Of a stretch of DNA of 64,000 bases, positions 23,733-34,667 are shown in pieces. Source of the DNA: Actinernus sp. WN-2022. Its lineage: Eukaryota; Cnidaria; Anthozoa; Actiniaria; Actinernidae. Every line of letters begins with the position of its first letter. Positions within the stretch are counted from its first letter, which is position 1. The position numbers and the translations under genes are program-made. Where the stretch lies: positions 144,328,344 through 144,392,343 of the forward strand of contig JAOWCC010000577.1 of assembly GCA_030867875.1 (NCBI GenBank), in the 5' to 3' direction. The notes under the pieces were generated by a model. The model saw nothing but the letters and a program-made list of their open reading frames with translations. It ran no database searches and had not been told where the DNA came from.

Positions 23733-24667
23733 GACCCGATGTATTTTTAACCTCACTTTTTACCATTCAGCCAATATTGCATATACGACATCAAATACGC
23801 TAGTACATACCAGCTGTCTTTGTCACAATGAACTTATGTCTATGACTTGTGCGTATGCGACCAGTGCACTAATTGAAGTGTTGTGTGAATCGATGCATGC
23901 TTATGTTTAGTTGTTTGTTTCTATGGTGTTAGATATTTATTTGTTATTTACGAAAGCGAAGTCGGTATGCTGGAGTTTGTCAGATCTCTTCAAATTAGAA
24001 TCCTGTTTACAATAGTGAAATAAGGTTTCAATGCTGCTTAATCGAGGCGCGAAGCTTTATATGCTGGTAAACATAAGCTGTCACGTAATATAAAGTCAGA
24101 GTGATAAATTGACCAGGTGATCTAGCGTCACAGCCAAGAAGCAACAAAGGAAAACGTGGCTAACAAATTGAGAATAAAGTTAACTATCCCGAGGATTAAA
24201 CAGGTAACATCAATTCCTAAAGATGTTCTGAATAAAGAACTGGTGATTAATACTTTTTTAGACAAAATGACGGGTTAGTACTGTGTGTACATGGGAAAAT
24301 GTTATGAGAATTGAACTACAGAAAGAACAGCTTTCCTGAGAAGCAGTGCATGCACTTCACTACATTCAAGTACATAGCAGTCAAATCTAAAATTACGACA
24401 AGGAGCATTGTGTCTCAGCCTTTTGTGAAGTGCAGAAATACTTTGAGTTACATGCAACCTCGAATACCTGGCCATACGTTCCACTGATGCGTGTTAAAAG
24501 TGCAACTTGCATGATTGAAAATGTAGTTTTAATAGAACAAAGGGTAACTACAGATGTTCTTTCCGTACAGAATTAAGTCAAGTTCCCATGTGATCGGCAC
24601 TACGATCGCTGAATAACTGACTGAACGATCGTCGCGATCATAACTCGATCAAATGGAAACTGGGCTA

Positions 24668-25250
24668 TATTTTATTTATTTATTTAGTGGCTTTCATCAA
24701 TATTCACTACACTTAAAATACAATATAAAGGGGGAAAATGACAAGGTGAGTACGGATGAGGAGTTAGCGAACGGACCCGAAATCCCAACAAGGCAAACCC
24801 CATTTTAAGGAAGCTACAGTACATGTAATAAGAAAGTAACAAAAATGGAAACATGAGTACATATAGGTAGACTAATAAATATAGAATGTTCAAAAGCTCC
24901 TAAACTAATGTAATGCACTCAGCAGCAAAAAGGTCTGCCAATAGCCCCGCAGTGGGAGAACACAGTCTTCCAAGATCTTTTTCTGTCTGGATCAAAGACA
25001 AAGTCAGTGTTGAACTTGTTGATGTAGAATTCATACAATTTTGTTTTAAAAGAAGAAGAAGTAGGTGACTGACGGATTGCAAGTGTTAAGTTATTCCAAA
25101 GTAAAGCAATGCGATTAAAAAAAGAATCTCTGAACAGTGCTGTACGAAAACGATAAGTCGGACGAAGATTTAAATTTAATACATGCGGAACGTCTAGTGC
25201 GGCAAACATAACGGCTTAGCGGAATTTATACATTTATATACAAAAAATAG
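24668..25250 (-). mobile_element. CR1/L2-like non-LTR 3' fragment
   Basis: The minus-strand frame 25209-24919 encodes the end of an RT polyprotein. FRDSFFNRIALLWNNL, then LAIRQSPTSSSFKTKLYEFY and FDPDRKRSWK are characteristic of the post-RT C-terminus of CR1/L2-like elements. About 250 bp of 3' UTR follows, ending in (AAATA)n on the minus strand (TTTATTTATTTATTTA at 24671-24688). The 5' part is missing. The flanks contain similar ACGATCG-rich words (24600-24650 and 25320-25380), so it may sit inside another repeat. Confidence 0.75.
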
Positions 25251-26694
25251 GTCACAACATTCCAGCAAATATGAAATAGGAAGTACGTTTAAAGAAATAG
25301 ACCATGATCTATGCACTCTATCCCAGCGATCGATCGCCGGAGAGCCGGTATAGCTTCCACTGATGATCGCTACGATCGTAAGGAGAAACTAACAAAATAA
25401 CTTAGAATTGAAATAAATTACAGGCGTCTCTCCTGTCAAGTTAGCAGTTTTACTGAGAAACACTGTAGTTTTGCAATGTCTGGTTAGTTCTTGATTAATT
25501 TGATACTCGTACAAACACTCTTTCTTTCTAGAGTTCAAACTGATCTACAACTACAACCCCTCGTTGAACTAAGCTATAAAACTATCGTAAACATCGATTT
25601 ACAACCACAAAACTTAGAACGTGATTTTCAGATCTTTATTTTTGACCTGTATTCCGGCTCAGTGGTGGTGTGGGCCACATCTCAGTCCGCTATCAGTTAA
25701 TGACTGTAATTTCACTGTCATTCGCGAGTTCCCGTCATTATGGTTTTGTGACGTGAAACTGGATCGAACAACTCTTGAAACGCAGGAAATAACTCTATAA
25801 GCTATACGGTACTATACGGTACTATATGCCGTCCCAAAGGGTATGTGGTTTTCGAGCTGTTATAGTGTGAAATAGGGTTATATATTTTGCCTTTGTAGTC
25901 TGGATTAAGGTATGACTTTGATATGGAAATACGAGACCGCACATGTTCATTGATTTCTCTTGGTTTCTCGTGTTATTTTGACATTGATCTTCATAATAAA
26001 TTGGGAAAGAGAACAAACCACGAAGAAAAACGTCGTCAGAATAGATAACATGATTATTGGCTTCAAGTGGTGCATCAAATAGAGCAAAGATCTTCAGGAT
26101 GGGGTCTGAATAAGGTATGGCAAATCATACATTTTGATCTGAAATAGGGTCAGGCTTTTGAGATCCGGGCGGCACACCCCTACCCAAAATTCTCATTAGG
26201 AGTACCCCCCTCCCCGGACTTTCTCCCAGAACAGGATGGCAATTTCAAAACTGAAGCCAAACAAGACTACAGTTTCTAAAGCAGTAACTAATGGTTTCTT
26301 GCAGATAAACACGGAAGTGATATTATTTGATCATTAGGCGGCCAGCAATCTCGTGGTTGGCCTTATCTTTAAAAGCTAAATAATGCTGTCCTGTTCTCGT
26401 TGTTATGCCCAGACATTCAACGTGTGCGTTGGCGACTATTAAAAGGTCCAGGGTTCAAAAATAGTGTAATTGTAAATGATTGCTCGATTCATTTGACAGA
26501 CTCATCATTAATGCCTTTTGACATTGACCATGTGCTTTTATCTGTTCGGAAACATTTAAAGGAATCATATCCATGAAGGGAGGTTGACCCAAGGCTATCT
26601 TCATTGTACTATATTGTAATCCCTAGAGACTGTTTTGCATATCGAAAACAATTCTGCTGGGCGGCTAGCACTAGGTTCAAACAAGCCTTGGGGA
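25251..26694. other. No gene recognised
   Basis: Contains a short CTATACGGTA tandem (25803-25823) and a C-rich segment near 26165-26220 of the kind found in dispersed repeats. No coding region is supported. Confidence 0.4.
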
Positions 26695-27492
26695 AATTAT
26701 TCCGGAATAATTTCGGGAATAATAGGGCACAAAGGAATCGGGAATTATTCCGGAATAATAGGTTAAAAAAAGAAATCTTGACATTTTTGCACAAACTGGT
26801 CAGCGGGAGAATAACTCACTATAAGTATCCCAGAATTCCTTGCTCTCAACTGGTCTTCCCATCATGGCTGACATGGGAACAGGAACAAGCATTGAGCAAA
26901 TCTCATGGAATGATCCCAATGACCAATCCCATGCCCATGGTTCAGTCTAGCCCTCGGGGGGCTGAACTTGATAATAATAATAATAACGGATTAATCAGTG
27001 GCATTTCCACGAGGTGGCTCTTCATCCACTGATGGGGCCTACGATTTAACGTCCTTATCCGAGAAGACGTGAAGGTCTAACCATTTGCAGCTCGTGAACG
27101 AAATTGTTTCACAAAGGCAGCACCTTCTACTCGGTTATTTTAAGACCCTGAGTGTTGGTCCAGCCGGGGTTTGAATCCGCGACCTCCCGCACGACAGACC
27201 GGTGCTTAACCACTGAGCTAACGAATGTAATGTTTATGCTAACTTGTTAAATTGTGTTAATTTTACTTGCTAGTTAACAACCCTGCGTTGTTTTATTAAT
27301 TACTAGATAAAATCATAATAATTGAATAAGCAGATTGATAAAAATTATAATTTCGTTAATTTTCAAAACAAATTGAGAATTATAAGGGAAAATTGGAGAA
27401 TAATGATTATTTATGAGGAGAATAATAGGTAAATTTTGGGGAATAAAAGAATAGAATAATAGGCAATTTTACTGGAATAATTTCCCCAAGGC
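26695..27492. mobile_element. 798-bp DNA element with 19-bp TIRs, carrying a SINE
   Basis: GCCTTGGGGAAATTATTCC at 26695 is exactly complementary to the right end at 27492. The interior is full of GGAATAATAGG-like words. TAGGTTCAAAC precedes the left end (two bases off) and TAGTTCAAAC follows the right end, a probable 10-11-bp target duplication with one difference. SINE family 2 is inserted within it (26972-27232). Confidence 0.8.
26972..27232 (-). mobile_element. tRNA-derived SINE, family 2
   Basis: Read on the minus strand the head at 27230-27158 has the A box TAGCTCAGTGGTTAAGC and the B box GGATTCAAACCCC. A unique body and then a (TTA)n tail (TAATAATAATAATAA on the plus strand at 26972-26986) follow. 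The body is unlike SINE family 1, so the window holds two SINE families. Confidence 0.8.
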
Positions 27493-28436
27493 TAGTTCAA
27501 ACTCCCTTCATGTATACAGGCAGCCAAGCCCTTAGAGATGATAAGGGAGTACAACCCTAGGCCTCCCTCCCCGGGGAAGATAGCGAGCTAGATAAGGACA
27601 TGTGCCCTTTCATTCAGTTAATTGGCCATGCAAACTGAAGAAGATATTTTTAAAATGCGGATGGGACAGGGAAATTCAGTTCTATAAAGTAGTACCAACA
27701 TCTCAATCTCTAGTGGCATAATGCTCGTTATCTGAATCTGAATGTCCTTGAAAAATGTAGCGTGTTCTAGAAAGTAACAAGTTGCAATTAAATAGAGCAG
27801 GAACGTGAAGGTAGCTTGCACGCGGTGTAATCATGTTTGTGTTGCACGGCACGTCTTGTTGCTCATCGAAGTGAAGCGATCTGAAGCGGATGACGCAAAC
27901 GTCTGGGCTCCTACGCACACATTTGAACTTTTCTAATTCTGATGGTTGTAATGGGAAGTATTTGAAGTGTTATTTTAAAGAAGGAAGGTCAAGAAGTCTA
28001 TTCTCAGCGATGAAGGGGTTGAGTCACTTTCTATACCCAGTCAGGACACATTTATTTTCAGCGATTTTCATTTGAAATGACGAACCTCGCGCACATGTGG
28101 GATGGTTATAATGAATTGTGTGTAGATCGAGATTTCAAAGAAACTAAATTGCGTATCATTTCAATCAAGCATTATTATCTTAGGACTGAAATATCTCGCA
28201 CTTCTTTGTTTGTTATATGCTGTTAAAGTACTTCTAAATCTTAGTATTTTATTTTATTTTTACTTTTTATAACGTGCTATATATAGTTAAGTATTAATAT
28301 ATTTTACTCATTTACTTATTTTTTACCAACCTTATTTACGATCATTTGTTTATATTTTCCCTCTATCAACTAGAAGTCTATTTTATTTTCCCTCGATTAA
28401 TTAGCTTTATAGCTGGAGATCAAAACAATTGCTAGT

Positions 28437-28540
28437 TTTAATGTGATCTTTCGTGTGGCAGCATTGGTTTCCCTCTACAGATCATGGATCTTACAAATTA
28501 TGCAAATTAGGAGGCGGCCATTATGAAAGTCGTGTATAGC
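28437..28540. repeat. Partial copy of the 43822 TIR element
   Basis: It is an inverse copy of about 100 bp from 43822 onward. It includes ATGCAAATTAGGAGGCGGCC and CATTATGAAAGTCGTGTATA, and further in CAGCATTGGTTTCCCTCTAC. No second end was found. Confidence 0.75.
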
Positions 28541-29235
28541 CCCTTACCTTTGTGTGAAGAGTTTCGTTGACTCTTTTCAATCAGAGTAACTTCAGCTAAA
28601 TATCACACTGGTTTGTAAAATTCCAGTTCCGAGGAGTAGTGTGAGCGTATAGTTTGGGGCGGAGATAAATGACTATTTTCCAAAGAGCAAGATCTCTCCT
28701 CTTATCAACATGATTAGCAACAAATAACGTTCTTCTACAGCGATACTTCGTGTTGATAAACATTACAATTGTTATGCTTATGTACAACCATGATTTCAAA
28801 AGGCCGCTTTGTGTCAGGAACCAATTGATCTCTGGTTGGCACATTAATGACAATGGATGACGTGGCAGTAAGTATCGTTATTACCTTCGATAAAGTCAAA
28901 TCATCATAGTTAAAATTTGAAAAGTGACAGTGGGGTTCAAACGCACCAATTAGCGTATCTCAATAACAGCTGATTTCCGGTGTTTACGCTTCATCGGACT
29001 CCAATGTATGCATGCCTGTCGGGAATTGGTAGATTCAGGGAATTTATCGGGAAATTATTGATATATCGAGACAAACTAAAAATAAATCGGGACAACTTTT
29101 GAGAAAACACGCCACAGCTCAAAGAGGCTTCAGGCAAGATGGCGCCAAAGCTACACGATATTCTTCTAATACATTTCCTTAACTTCATGGCAGCATTCAG
29201 TACCGACAGAGTATCTTTTGGTCTTCAGATTTTGG

Positions 29236-29850
29236 GTACTACTTCATGTAGCTGTGACAATAGTCTAAATTAGCCTAATTAGTGATTAGCTCTAAACACC
29301 CAAAATGAGTTAATAATAATAATAATAACGTATTAGGAGCATCCTACAGAGTCTCGATGCTCTTACATATTATACCTAATAGAAATAAAAATTACATGAA
29401 TATATAAAAAGTATCAAGTAACTAGCTAAAAGCATCTAAAAATAAAGGTCTTCAAACTTGATTTAAACCTAATTAATGAATCAATACTTCGAATATAATC
29501 CGGAAGAGAGTTCGCCATAGGTTACAGTATTACAACGAGGAATTGACGGTAAATTATGTGAACTCGATCTGAGTGAACGAGAAGGTCTGTAAGGTCTGAG
29601 CAATTCGCTTATATATTTGGGAGCTTGGCCATGGAGAGCCTTAAAAGTAATTAAAATTATTTTAAAAGTGATTCTATCTCTAACTGGCAGCCAGTGAAGT
29701 TTATATAAGATAGGGGAAATATGGTCAAACTTCCCAGCTAACACCCTAAATTACTGAGCACCCGTTGTTGACGGTTAGGGTGTTTCTTAAATGTAGGGTA
29801 AGGGTTTTATAAGGCCTAGTTGGGACAGTTTGTGCAGCTACATGAAGTAC
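29236..29850. mobile_element. MITE family 2, copy interrupted by a retroelement
   Basis: GTACTACTTCATGTAGCTG at 29236 and its complement ending at 29850 flank sequence that is the inverse of the intact copy 61179-61373. The two halves are separated by a CR1/L2-like insertion at about 29311-29737. Shared internal words include TTAGCCTAATTAGTGATTAG and GAGCACCCGTTGTTGACGGT. Confidence 0.85.
29311..29737 (-). mobile_element. CR1/L2-like 3' fragment inserted in MITE
   Basis: A minus-strand frame (29744-29481) encodes HISPILYKLHWLPVRDRITF, ALHGQAPKYISELL and YRPSRSLRSS. These are the conserved end of the RT domain in CR1/L2/Rex-type elements. The plus-strand (TAA)n at 29311-29328 is its 3' tail. 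The frame continues slightly past the insertion edge into MITE sequence. It is 5'-truncated and dead. Confidence 0.8.
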
Positions 29851-29939
29851 TTACCCAGATTTTCCAGCAGAAGTTTACTTGGACAACTCTATGACGTCAT
29901 CAGAACTATTGCGCAATACACTTTTAAATAATCCTACAT

Positions 29940-30203
29940 GTGTGCATTGCAAAAGAAATCGTTTTTATTGCGATATCAGTTTTCAGGACAGTTTCGATAC
30001 TCGGGTATCCCTTTAAATATGACGTACGGAATGTCGATACTAAGCCTGAAATGTTAAGCGGTGACTTTTTTCAACTTATTAATCAGAAGTTTGAACTTGA
30101 TGGAACCTGGTCTGTTCCGCAGCTGGTAAGAAATTTAGATGCTATCGTTCTGAAGTTAAACAATCAACTACTTTATCAAATTGTAAATCTTACTGGCACA
30201 TAA
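29940..30203 (+). CDS. Unrecognised 87-codon ORF
   Basis: The reading frame starts at a codon in CATGTGTGC and ends at TAA. The peptide has a short hydrophobic N-terminus (IVFIAISVF) and then an ordinary-looking segment around SGDFFQLINQKFELDG. No family was recognised and there is no support beyond openness. Confidence 0.15.
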   Translation: MCIAKEIVFIAISVFRTVSILGYPFKYDVRNVDTKPEMLSGDFFQLINQKFELDGTWSVPQLVRNLDAIVLKLNNQLLYQIVNLTGT

Positions 30204-30259
30204 CTTAATTTCATATATAATAATACTTATATTATTTATATTTTATTATTTCAATATTG

Positions 30260-30321
30260 ATCTATTCAATAACGCTCCCATTCATGTTCAGTTGAAATAA
30301 GGTATGGGGAAAATATTGATC
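30260..30321 (-). repeat. Direct repeat B, copy 1 (terminal)
   Basis: The 62 bp beginning ATCTATTCAATAACGCTCCC are identical, as far as can be read, to 30565-30626. This marks the outer end of the YR element. Confidence 0.9.
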
Positions 30322-30406
30322 CAGCGGCCTAGGGGTGGCAGAGTAGTACGACCCACGCGAACCTGGGTTGTGGGTGGGTGGGCCGTTGATCTCCGCCACT
30401 GCTCCA

Positions 30407-30562
30407 CTGGAAACAACTGAGCAAGAAGAGAGCGTTCTGCTCTTGGTCAGGTTATTTATTGCCATATTCCTGCATACACACGTGCATATGTGTAGCTAGT
30501 CGATAATGGCGTATTATTATACCGTTTACATCTTTGCATCTCATTAGTAGCGTTATGAATAG
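30407..30562 (-). repeat. Direct repeat A, copy 1
   Basis: The 156 bp from CTGGAAACAACTGAGCAAGA to GCGTTATGAATAG match 34668-34823 with only a few differences near ACCGTTTACATC. It lies between the two B copies. Confidence 0.9.
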
Positions 30563-30564
30563 TA

Positions 30565-30626
30565 ATCTATTCAATAACGCTCCCATTCATGTTCAGTTGA
30601 AATAAGGTATGGGGAAAATATTGATC
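30565..30626 (-). repeat. Direct repeat B, copy 2 (internal)
   Basis: This is the second copy of the 62-bp repeat, separated from A copy 1 by two bases. It lies just downstream, on the element strand, of the recombinase gene. Confidence 0.9.
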
Positions 30627-30777
30627 AGCGCTGTCCTTTGTCCATCTGCCCTCTGGCATGATAACATCAAATTACACCCTATCTTCTGGGTTACCTGACC
30701 TCCTAGAATAACCCCCAATTCTCATATCTCCCAAACCTCACCTCTAAACCAAGGAAATGTCGATGTGCAATTCCAAC

Positions 30778-32130
30778 TTAGACCATGTCGTGGCCCCTCT
30801 TGCACGTGTCAACTACAGGGAAAGCGCAGGCGAAGCGTTTCAGTTCATTAGTGTCCTGCCACGTGGGGATAGAGGTAAGAGCCTCACTCGATGCAAGCTT
30901 CGCAGACGCGCCCGATGGGTTAAGCACCCTTGCTAGTTGCAGGTAGTAGAGTGCTGTGTGCCGTCGTGTCCAACCCACGTGGTCCATAATTTCTGACAAG
31001 TCCGCTCCCGTAAGGGCCAGGGTAATCGCGCACCCTTACCTAAATCCATGTAAGGTCTCCCCCTCGTCCATTTTCATATCCATAAGGTAAATCTTTAGGC
31101 GGGCTTCGGCCGCTGATGAACTGAAAGGAGTATCCTGAACACCCAATTGTGGCGTCGTCGGACGGAAGAGGTAACCCCGAGTAAGGCCAATCTTAAGTTG
31201 ACGTGCCATATCCATATACTGCTCGATGCCTCTAATGGGGCAAATCACGGTCTGAGGGTTTCGACGGATACCAAAAACATTCTCATCTCCATCACTCAAA
31301 GTTTCCCCCCAGATATGGTTAAATAGGAAACCGTCATCATTTGGGAAGCGTAGAATTTCGGCGGCTTTAACCTGCCCTTTAACTTTAACCTTCGCTGAAG
31401 AAGACCGTCTTAAAATAGGCCTGGTCCCGGGCGATAATAAATCGTTGTATACCCGTTTGTGGTTTCTCCAGCAGCCATTGTAGATACATTGATAGCTGGG
31501 TTAGCTTGTCCACGAAGAAGGGGGTCGCCTGCTTTGGCTTAACCCTAACTTGAAACTGCTCCGCTGTCAGCACGCGTAGATAATCTTTTACGGATTTGTC
31601 CGCAGCCGGGTTCCCTAGCCCAAGTCTCTTATCCCATTCACCGTCTCGTCCGTTGACGTGCGTAATAGACCTTAGTTTTCCAATATAAGAATCTACCGTT
31701 TTGTACGACAAGCGAGTGGGGCAACCACACGGCTTCTCCCTCGCTGGCCAATGAACTCACAGCTGTTACGGTGGACCTGTGTCTTTCCGTTTTTATCCTT
31801 GAATACTAGAAAACGGCATACATCTCTCGGTGTTGCTGTCGCTAGCGTAACTCGACCTGGCAGGGCCGCTAAGAAGCTTTCGAATTCCTTTTGTAACGAT
31901 TCCTTCTGCTTTGGGTAAGCAGTAGCTTTGTCAAAGTTGAATAGTTGTTGTAGTCGTCTACCGATCTGATCGAGATTAACATCTATCAAGTTTACTTGCG
32001 CCGGACGTATAACCTTCCTCTTGTATGCACAGCGCTGACAGTATTGGAAGTCACTATCATTCGCCTGACCACAGACCGGGCATCTCATCGAGGGCACAAA
32101 GAGCTTCGCTATTATAGGAAGTTCCTGCAT
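30778..32130 (-). pseudogene. Tyrosine recombinase (broken) with N-terminal zinc ribbon
   Basis: A minus-strand coding region in four open pieces: 32130-31693, 31711-31385, 31299-31036 and 30999-30778. The N-terminus has a Cys4 motif (RCPVCGQANDSDFQYCQRC). A helical core-binding-like segment follows (SYKTVDSYIGKLRSI). The catalytic end shows H-x-x-R in GETLHGFR and a HVGW...TALYYLQ segment that supplies the His/Trp and nucleophilic Tyr positions of the tyrosine-recombinase fold. There is one frameshift near 31700, stops near 31385 where the first catalytic Arg should lie (none is visible), and an in-frame TAA at 31036-31038 right after HGFR. It would have cut and rejoined element DNA. This copy cannot be active. 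Confidence 0.75.
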
Positions 32131-32708
32131 TTACAGAAAGTAGGGAGAACATGTCTTAGGGAGAGGTCATTAATTACTGGGGGGGGGAGGGCCGGTAAAT
32201 TTAGGGGGAGGGCTAAGATTTTTTGGGCTTCGATTTGGGGAGGGTCACAAATTTTTGGGCGCCTGTTTTAACAATGAAACTTTTACAATATTTTTAGGCT
32301 ACTTCAATCGACCATTCAGCTCCACCTTGGAAATGTCCCTTAACCAGCAATCAGCGCGTGCTGCCCATTGAATGTTATTCTGATTGGCGCTCTCCTCATG
32401 GGTGATAATCTCGTCAAAACAGGTACTCTGCTCCCATATCCATCCCTGGCCCTGTGATAATTATCAGAAAATTTTGTTACTAGAAAATCCCGACAAGCCA
32501 GCGGAGAGATGACAGCCTTGACCCAGGGATCCTGGGGGGGTTGATTTAGATACCCTTTTTCAAAGCCATCATAGCCCCGTGACTACTCGATTGCATATCA
32601 TTATATATACATAGGATACATTTTAATGTGTTTATTAACCATAGACCTTATTACCAGTCTGCTTTTGGACTCTTTACATTGTATAGTCTACGTCTAGTAC
32701 AATGTCAC
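32131..32708. other. Spacer between gag-like and recombinase genes
   Basis: This is where RT and RNase H would be expected in a Ngaro or DIRS element. All frames are broken and no RT motif is seen. A G-rich repeat-like segment occupies about 32176-32262. Confidence 0.6.
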
Positions 32709-33207
32709 TTAATTGTTGTTCTTATTGTCTATATTTTGGTCTCTCTTTCTCTGGGGGCAATGAATCCTTATGTGCCCCACTTTATTACACTGATAGCAAC
32801 GTACGCCGAATCCTCCACGGCCCCTGCCCCTCTTGTAAGGTCCGGACGCCACCCTTTCTCGCCCTCTACGGGTGAAAGTTTTCTCTACTTTTCCCAGAAT
32901 ATCAAGGATCTTATCGTGGTCTTTTTCGCCCATAAAGCGTAGCAACAGATGTCGGAATTGCTCGTCCGGGAGTTGTAGTTTTCCCCGCGCCGCTTGTAAG
33001 GCGAGTTTGTAGAAACCTGCCTTCTCGTGCCTAGTTTCGTAGGCAACGTCATACAATGTCTGGAACATGTCGAGGGCGTCGTATTTATTAAATTCCGACA
33101 GCGGGCGGGAAGTGTAGTGTAGTGTACTTTTCTAGAGCTCATTGCACCGACGGTTGTGCGAACTCGGTGATGGTTTTTTGGAGACTCTCGAAGTCCTTCT
33201 TCAGTTT
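32709..33207 (-). pseudogene. Gag-like gene, exon 2 (CCHC zinc knuckle)
   Basis: The minus-strand frame to the TAA at 32709 contains DMFQTLYDVAYETRHEKAGF, a charged helical stretch (LLLRFMGEKDHDKILDIL), an Arg/Gly-rich basic segment and a single zinc knuckle CYQCNKVGHIRIHC (C-x2-C-x4-H-x4-C). This is the capsid-plus-nucleocapsid pattern of Gag proteins. The exon seems to begin at 33207 after a polypyrimidine-AG acceptor. A stop and frameshift near 33120 separate its first ~25 codons (KLKKDFESLQKTITEF) from the rest. It would bind element nucleic acid. Confidence 0.65.
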
Positions 33208-33638
33208 CTAGACAAAGGGAAGACAAGAAGGACATTACTTGGATTCTCTGTCCAAATCCCTAGTCGTACCCGTAGAAAACACTCTTGTTATTAACGTCAC
33301 CCAATCCCTATGGAGTCTATTGAAAAATGTCCGTACTAATTGTAACGTTAACGCCAAGTTAAGATCACATACTCCTCCTTGTGTTCAGGAGGTGATCTGT
33401 TTGCATTGCACAATCCTTTGTTTCATTAATTAGACAAACCATTCTAATTTCTTATTACAATTAGTCTATTACACCAGCCCATTCAGCCGACTCAGGGACA
33501 ATAACACACTACATTGTTCTGGATACAATGCTTTCATTCCTCGTGTATTGGGATTTTTATTATTTGGTCACTGAGCCACGGCCACCTACTCCGTGTTGTC
33601 ATTCTATTGATAGACGAGAATACAAGGCTAGAATTATA

Positions 33639-33785
33639 ATTGCTGGTTTTCACTCAATCCCCAGAGATTCAAATGACAAAGGGCATGGCGGCCATGTTGG
33701 TGCCCCAACAAAAGAAGCTAACGAGGAATCCATTGTTTAAGGGCACGAACATGGCGGCTATGACGTCAAGTGAAAACCAGCAATA
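33639..33785. mobile_element. MITE family 3, copy A
   Basis: ATTGCTGGTTTTCACT at 33639 is complementary to the end at 33785. The interior contains two opposite ATGGCGGC words. A diverged relative lies at 59614-59755 (shared CCCCAGAGATTCAAAT and GCCATGTTGG). Confidence 0.8.
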
Positions 33786-33851
33786 CCTTCCCTCGCGTCA
33801 ATCATGTGTCAATGATTCTATGAAGGGAATAATAAGAATAATAAGATACTC

Positions 33852-34365
33852 TTCAAACTGTAATCAACCAACGGCCAACCGCCGAAGGAATCCAAACTGT
33901 AATGAGCCAACGGCCAACTGCCGAAGGAATCATATTACAGAGTGACTGCCAGCGAAACGTCGCCCCGCTTTTCAGCGTAATAACCTCCAAACTGTAATCA
34001 ACCAACGGCCAAGTGAATCATATTACAGAATGGCTGCCAGCGAAACTTCGCCCCACTTTTCAGCGTAATAACCTCCAAGCGGGTAATCAACCAACGGCCA
34101 AATGAATCATATTACAGAATGGCTGCCAGCGAAACTTCGCCCCGCTTTTCAGCGTAATAACCTCCAAGCTGTAATCAACCAACGGCCAACCGCCGAAGGA
34201 ATCACATTACAGAATGGCTGCCAGCGAAGACTTCGCCCCGCTTTTCAGCGTAATACTCTTCAAACTGTAATCAACCAACGGCCAACCGCCGAAAGAATCC
34301 CATTACAGAATGGCTGCCAGCGAGAGAAGAAAACTTCGCCCCGCCTTCCAGCGTAATACATCGCA
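33852..34365. repeat. Minisatellite, ~88-96-bp unit
   Basis: TAATCAACCAACGGCC occurs at about 33861, 33995, 34084, 34172 and 34268. Each is followed by ATTACAGAATGGCTGCCAGC and CTTCGCCCCGCTTTTCAGCG. Spacings are 134, 89, 88 and 96 bp. The array sits inside the candidate gag intron. Confidence 0.9.
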
Positions 34366-34408
34366 TAAGCAGAAACAATGCAGAAGACAAGTACTTGAGA
34401 TTGTTTAC

Positions 34409-34581
34409 CTCGAGTTCGACCTTAGTCTCATTGGCAATAGGGTTAGCTGCGTCAGCTGGTTTATAGTTGGCCTCATCCCCCTGAACCACTGCTGGTTCAC
34501 AGCAGGTGCAGGAGGTACTTGATTAGCGGCGTCTTGTTTCACCGGATTATCAGCGCCAGCGGGGAATTGTACCTCAGTCAT
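34409..34581 (-). pseudogene. Gag-like gene, candidate exon 1
   Basis: A minus-strand ATG at 34581 opens a frame beginning MTEVQFPAGADNPVK, Ala/Pro/Gln-rich. A +1 shift near residue 33 is needed to continue into the frame DEANYKPADAANPIANETKV that reaches the donor at 34409. It lies just inside repeat A. The start choice rests on position and openness only. Confidence 0.45.
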
Positions 34582-34667
34582 ATTTCACTATCAGGTTACC
34601 TTCAAGAACTGGCTGTCAGGTTCGCGGGGTCGTACTACCGATTTCGTTGATCTTTGTTACGGCAGAG

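Larger units (their letters stand above)
33208..34408 (-). other. Candidate 1.2-kb intron in the gag-like gene
   Basis: On the minus strand the donor is CTCGAG|GTAAAC at 34409/34408 and the acceptor is CTTCCCTTTGTCTAG|AAACTG at 33208/33207. The phases match (both phase 0) and the join links two charged, helix-forming segments. The intron contains a MITE (33639-33785) and an ~88-96-bp minisatellite (33852-34365). It is predicted from sequence only. Confidence 0.5.

Noticed and set aside
26604..27032. 142-codon ORF
   Set aside because: Runs from unique flank through a TIR element into a SINE, so cannot be one real gene.
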